Shown here piece after piece: positions 5,413-8,365 of a stretch of 8,365 nucleotides of DNA. The position numbers and the translations under genes are program-made. Under the pieces are notes generated by a model. That model did no database searches. It was not told the origin of the DNA and was given only the letters and a program-made list of their open reading frames with translations. The stretch's first letter is position 1. Each line of letters starts with the position of its first letter. This DNA is from Chloroflexota bacterium (GTDB lineage: Bacteria; Chloroflexota; Limnocylindria; QHBO01): positions 1 to 8,365 of the forward strand of contig JAGXHP010000067.1 in the NCBI GenBank assembly GCA_024636135.1. The letters are read 5' to 3'.

Positions 5413-6231
5413 ATGGCCGAGTCTAGCCGCCGGGCCGATGGTCCGCTGTCACGCGCCCAGGAGCTGGCTCGGGCCGCGCTGGCCCATGAGCCCGCCGGCC
5501 TGCTCACTGATTTTGATGGAACCCTGTCGCCGATCGTGTCCGATCCGACGGCCGCCAGCCTGGTTGCGGGGGCCGGGCCCGCGCTCGAGCGCCTGGCGCG
5601 GCGGCTTGCGGTCGTGGCGTTCATCACGGGCCGTGCGCCCCTCGACGCGCGGGGCATGGTGGCGGTCCCGGGACTCCTGGTGGTCGGGAACCACGGTACC
5701 GAGTGGCTCGAGCCGGGGGCGGAGTCGCCCGAGCCGGCTCCCGAGTCGGACGCCATCCGTCGCGGGCTGGACGCGATCCTGGTACAGGTCCCCGAGATGC
5801 CGGGCGTGACCGTTGAGCACAAGGGACTCTCCGCCACGGTCCACTATCGCAATGCGCCCGACCCCGACGCGGCGCGCGACGCCGTGCTTGCCGCATTGGG
5901 AGGAGCCGCAGAGCGCGACATCGACCTGCGTCATGGACGGATGAGTGTCGAGCTGCGGCCGCGGAATGCCGGAGACAAGGGAGTGGCCGCGCGCCGGGTC
6001 ATCGAGCGCTACGGCCTGCGCGGCGCCGTCGTCATGGGCGACGACGTGACCGACCTCGACATGTTCGCGGTCGTCGCCGAGGAGAGAGAGCGCGGGACGC
6101 TCGACGGAGTGATCATCGGCGTGGCGGGAGCGGGCGGCGAGACACCACCTGCGGTTCGCGAGGCAGCGGACGTCGTCCTCGACGATCCCGAGATGGCCGC
6201 TCAGCTGCTGGAGTCGTTGACCCAACGGTAG
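5413..6231 (+). CDS. otsB: Trehalose-6-phosphate phosphatase
   Basis: HAD-superfamily phosphatase that removes phosphate from trehalose-6-phosphate to give trehalose, the second step of the OtsA-OtsB pathway, in the cytoplasm. All HAD motifs are present in 272 residues: LLTDFDGTLSP (31-40) with nucleophile D33 and acid/base D35, FITGR (70-74) with T72, K189 in GDKG, and VMGDDVTDLDMF with D210, D211 and D214. The trehalose-phosphatase pieces GNHGTEW (92-98) and EHKGLSATVHYR (135-146) separate it from other HAD enzymes. Length is typical of the bacterial family. The ATG at 5413 touches the GTG of the divergent sortase-like gene; GAGAG nine bases upstream is a weak ribosome site. No trehalose-6-phosphate synthase gene lies in the window, so its partner must be elsewhere. 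The TPR gene follows after 57 bases but has a likely promoter of its own. Confidence 0.95.
   Translation: MAESSRRADGPLSRAQELARAALAHEPAGLLTDFDGTLSPIVSDPTAASLVAGAGPALERLARRLAVVAFITGRAPLDARGMVAVPGLLVVGNHGTEWLEPGAESPEPAPESDAIRRGLDAILVQVPEMPGVTVEHKGLSATVHYRNAPDPDAARDAVLAALGGAAERDIDLRHGRMSVELRPRNAGDKGVAARRVIERYGLRGAVVMGDDVTDLDMFAVVAEERERGTLDGVIIGVAGAGGETPPAVREAADVVLDDPEMAAQLLESLTQR
5420..5425 (-). promoter_or_regulatory. Candidate leaderless -10 box for the sortase-like gene
   Basis: On the minus strand TAGACT fits TANNNT and ends seven bases before the GTG at 5412, so the transcript would begin at or next to the start codon. No Shine-Dalgarno precedes this GTG, which agrees with leaderless translation. 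The box lies inside the first codons of otsB. No good -35 is evident. Confidence 0.35.
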
Positions 6232-6274
6232 TCGTCGGCCGGTCGTGGAGTGAGGCATGGCGCGCGGTGCGTCG

Positions 6275-6280
6275 TATTCT
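6275..6280 (+). promoter_or_regulatory. Candidate leaderless -10 box for the TPR gene
   Basis: TATTCT fits TANNNT and sits eight bases before the ATG at 6289, which places the transcription start at or just before that codon. There is no Shine-Dalgarno in front of this ATG, as expected for a leaderless gene. No clear -35 is seen. Confidence 0.4.
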
Positions 6281-6288
6281 CCAGTGAC

Positions 6289-7668
6289 ATGTCCTCTCCC
6301 ATGGTGACGCCGATGCGAATCGGCGTTGCGCTTGTGTTCATCGCGTTGATCGGGTTGGCCGTGGCGGTCGCGCTTCTCGGCGCCGACCCACCCGCATCTG
6401 CGGTCGCGTCGCCGTCCGGTCCGGCCCGCGCTGATCCGTCGCCGTCGCCATCCGCGCTCGCCAGCACGCCGCCAGGCTCGGGCGGGCTCGCGAGTATCGA
6501 CGAGCGCGTCGCGTTCTGGGAGGCGCGCGTTGCCGCCAGCGCCACCGACTACTCGAGCACGCTGGCGCTGATCGACGCGTACCTGACCCGCGTCCGCGCC
6601 ACGGGCGACCTTGCCGACATCACTCGTGCGCAGGCTGCGCTCGAGCGCGCACGGGGCCTGGCGCCCGTGAACGACGTCGGGCTCCTGCTGCGGGAAGGGC
6701 TCGTCGCATTCACCGGCCACGACTTCATCGCTGCCGGCGAGGCGGCCCGAGCGATGCTCGACCTGGATCCGGGCAATGAAGCGGGCGTCGCGCTGCTGGG
6801 CGACGCCTCGATCGAACTCGGCGACGAGAAAGCGGCGATCGCCGCCTACCAGGAGCTTGCCCCGCTGGGGACGGCCCCGGTGCTGTCGCGCCTGGCCCGC
6901 TATGACCTCTTGACCGGGGACGTGGAGGGCGCCGAATCCACGATGCGCTCGGCGATCGCTGCCGCCGAGACCGAGGGCTTCCCTGACCAGGTCGCCGGCT
7001 ACCGGCTCCAGCTCGCCGAGTTCCTCCGCGGCGAGAACCGGCTTGACGAGGCCGCCGCCGAGTACGAGGCGGTCCTCGTGGCACTCCCGGACAGTGCCGC
7101 CGCCATGGGAGGGCTCGCCCGCGTTCACGAGGCCGGCGGCCGCCGGGACGAGGCGATCGGCCTGCTCGAGCGCGCAACGGCGATCCTGCCCACGCCACAG
7201 CTGGTGGCCGAATTGGGCGACCTCCACGCACTCGCCGGCGACGATACGCGTGCCGCGGAGGCGTACGCGCTGGTCGAGCGCATCGCGGCCGTCGCCCAGG
7301 CCACCGGCGGTGTCTACGACCGCCAGCTCGTGCTCTTCCTGGCCGATCACGACCTGCGAGCGTCGGATGCCGTCAGCATGGCCGCGGCCGAGCTGGCGAC
7401 TCGTCGCGACGTCTTCGGGTATGACGCGCATGCCTGGGCGCTGTACCGGACCGGTGACCTCGAGGCCGCCGCCGCCGCCGCCGAGGAAGCGATGCGGCTG
7501 GGCACCCCCGACGGCCGGATTCTCTACCACGCGGGGCTCATCGCCGCCGCCCGCGGTGCAACCGACGAGGCTCGAGACTTCCTCAGCCGCGCCAATCGGC
7601 ACAGCGCGTCCCTCCCGTCCCTGCAGGCGGTCGAGCTGGAGCGGGTGCTCGATGAGCTCGAAAACTAG
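6289..7668 (+). CDS. Membrane-anchored tetratricopeptide-repeat protein
   Basis: Protein of 459 residues from the ATG at 6289, with a short N-terminus and a single hydrophobic segment (about 11-31) that acts as signal anchor or uncleaved signal. A low-complexity Ala/Pro/Ser linker follows (33-66). The rest is helical TPR-type repeats, most clearly near 161-190, 197-229, 236-267, 269-301, 303-333, 379-404 and 410-437, with recurrent G-x-x-x-x-A pairs such as GDEKAAIAAY and NRLDEAAAEY. Such domains are protein-binding scaffolds; here it would face the outside of the membrane. No enzymatic motif is seen. GTG at 6250 would extend the N-terminus by 13 residues, and ATGs at 6301 and 6313 would shorten it; the -10-like TATTCT favours 6289. 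The stop is overlapped by the next gene, so the protein probably works with that putative metal transporter. Confidence 0.88.
   Translation: MSSPMVTPMRIGVALVFIALIGLAVAVALLGADPPASAVASPSGPARADPSPSPSALASTPPGSGGLASIDERVAFWEARVAASATDYSSTLALIDAYLTRVRATGDLADITRAQAALERARGLAPVNDVGLLLREGLVAFTGHDFIAAGEAARAMLDLDPGNEAGVALLGDASIELGDEKAAIAAYQELAPLGTAPVLSRLARYDLLTGDVEGAESTMRSAIAAAETEGFPDQVAGYRLQLAEFLRGENRLDEAAAEYEAVLVALPDSAAAMGGLARVHEAGGRRDEAIGLLERATAILPTPQLVAELGDLHALAGDDTRAAEAYALVERIAAVAQATGGVYDRQLVLFLADHDLRASDAVSMAAAELATRRDVFGYDAHAWALYRTGDLEAAAAAAEEAMRLGTPDGRILYHAGLIAAARGATDEARDFLSRANRHSASLPSLQAVELERVLDELEN
7465..7482 (+). repeat. (GCC)6 trinucleotide repeat inside the TPR gene
   Basis: Six consecutive GCC codons encode Ala6 in one TPR helix (around residues 393-398). 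Changes in repeat number would lengthen or shorten the helix without shifting the frame. Confidence 0.7.
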
Positions 7669-8365
7669 CGTGCGACGAGCCTCCGGCCTGGCGGCGCTGA
7701 TCCTGGCCCTCGGAACGGTGGCGTTTCCCGCCACGGCGACGGCGCATCCGCTGGGCAACTTCACCGTGAATCGGGCCATCGTGATCGAGATCGGGCACGG
7801 CATCGATCTGCGCTACGTGATCGACATGGCGGAGATTCCTGCCTTCGAGGCAATCCAGGACCTGGACATTGACGGTGACGGGTCGATGACCGCGCGCGAG
7901 GCCGCCGACTACGCTGCGACGGCCTGCGCGACCGTGCTGGCTGACCTGGTGGTCACCATCGACGGCGCCGACGGCCGGCTCGCTCCCTCGGCCGAGCCGA
8001 CGATCTCGTTCCCCGATGGCGTGGGAGGTCTCGAGACCCTGCGTCTCGAATGCACATTCGGGACGCAGGCTCCCGATCCGGGCGCGAGCCACGTCCTGGT
8101 GGTCCGGGACGAGACCGAATCGGAGCGCATCGGGTGGCACGAGGTCACCGCGCGGGCCGTCGGCGGTGCCACGATCGACGCCAGCGATGTCCCGGCCGAA
8201 AGCCGTTCTGCCGAGCTCACCGCCTACCCCGAGGACGCCCTCAGCACGCCACCTGACGTCCGATCCGCCGAGCTCACGTTCACCCTCGATCCCTCGGACC
8301 CGCCCACCGCGCCGCCGGACGACCGCGCGCCGGCGGAGCGCGTGCCCGCCGACGATCCCCTGGCA
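7652..8365 (+). CDS. HupE/NicO (nickel/cobalt transporter)-like protein, N-terminal exported domain; 3' end beyond the window
   Basis: 238 codons are visible, open to the right edge. Residues 1-31 form a signal peptide: Arg-containing start (SSKTSVRRA), hydrophobic core (GLAALILALGTVAF), then PATATA before HPLGNFTVNR. The HPLGNF start followed by RYVIDMAEIPAFE is characteristic of proteins with an extracytoplasmic N-terminal domain ahead of a NicO/HupE-type polytopic membrane domain for nickel, cobalt or related export/uptake. The membrane part would lie past the window, so transport is inferred. Residues 72-83 form a canonical EF-hand calcium loop (DIDGDGSMTARE). From about residue 205 the sequence becomes Pro/Asp-rich (DPSDPPTAPPDDR), probably a linker. 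The ATG at 7652 overlaps the TPR gene by 17 bases and has GGAG ten bases upstream, so both are likely co-transcribed. Cleavage after ATA would leave His32 as the mature N-terminus. Confidence 0.8.
   Translation, partial: MSSKTSVRRASGLAALILALGTVAFPATATAHPLGNFTVNRAIVIEIGHGIDLRYVIDMAEIPAFEAIQDLDIDGDGSMTAREAADYAATACATVLADLVVTIDGADGRLAPSAEPTISFPDGVGGLETLRLECTFGTQAPDPGASHVLVVRDETESERIGWHEVTARAVGGATIDASDVPAESRSAELTAYPEDALSTPPDVRSAELTFTLDPSDPPTAPPDDRAPAERVPADDPLA

Noticed and set aside
5449..7803. A 784-codon open frame on the minus strand, antisense to otsB, the TPR gene and the start of the transporter-like gene
   Set aside because: It spans three well-supported genes on the other strand and its translation is rich in Arg, Gly and His with no domain. 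High GC makes long antisense frames common.
1..8365. tRNA, rRNA, CRISPR arrays, transposases, attachment sites or long repeats
   Set aside because: Reading both strands I found no cloverleaf-like intergenic sequence, regularly spaced repeats, transposase motifs or terminal inverted repeats. Coding density leaves no non-coding stretch over about 110 bases.

Overview
This GC-rich window is densely coding. It holds eight protein genes in two outward-facing sets plus one opposing gene, and no RNA genes, insertion sequences or CRISPR arrays that I can see. Inositol-phosphate synthase next to a phosphatidylinositol-phosphate-type synthase, GTG starts, several likely leaderless promoters and an 'HPLGNF' nickel/cobalt-transporter-like protein point to a high-GC bacterium of the Actinobacteriota or Chloroflexota (for example a Limnocylindria-like lineage). 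That placement is inference from gene content; no marker gene is present.

Left part (1-1570, minus strand): a tight three-gene operon reads leftward: an ArsR-type regulator, a CDP-alcohol phosphatidyltransferase, then myo-inositol-3-phosphate synthase, which runs off the left edge. The last two would make inositol phosphate from glucose-6-phosphate and join it to CDP-diacylglycerol, so this looks like an inositol-phospholipid module with its own regulator.

Middle (1571-4711, plus strand): a 107-base intergenic region holds promoters for both directions. It is followed by three genes coupled by 4-base ATGA and GTGA overlaps: an ABC ATPase-like protein, a six-helix ABC-2-type permease and a 14-helix DHA2-family MFS transporter. 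The ABC protein is remarkable: its Walker A lysine is alanine and its Q-loop, signature, D-loop and H-loop are all altered, while Walker B is intact. It may be a pseudo-ATPase.

Right part (4708-8365): a sortase-fold membrane protein on the minus strand ends inside the MFS stop codon (shared CTAG). It has the catalytic His, but Ser stands where the nucleophilic Cys should be. Its GTG start abuts the ATG of a divergent trehalose-6-phosphate phosphatase (otsB). Next come a membrane-anchored TPR protein with a leaderless-type promoter and, overlapping its 3' end, the start of a secreted-then-membrane HupE/NicO-like protein cut by the right edge.

The most notable points are the two proteins that keep their fold signatures but have lost key catalytic residues (ABC ATPase and sortase), and the lipid-synthesis operon sharing one short regulatory region with a three-gene export operon.
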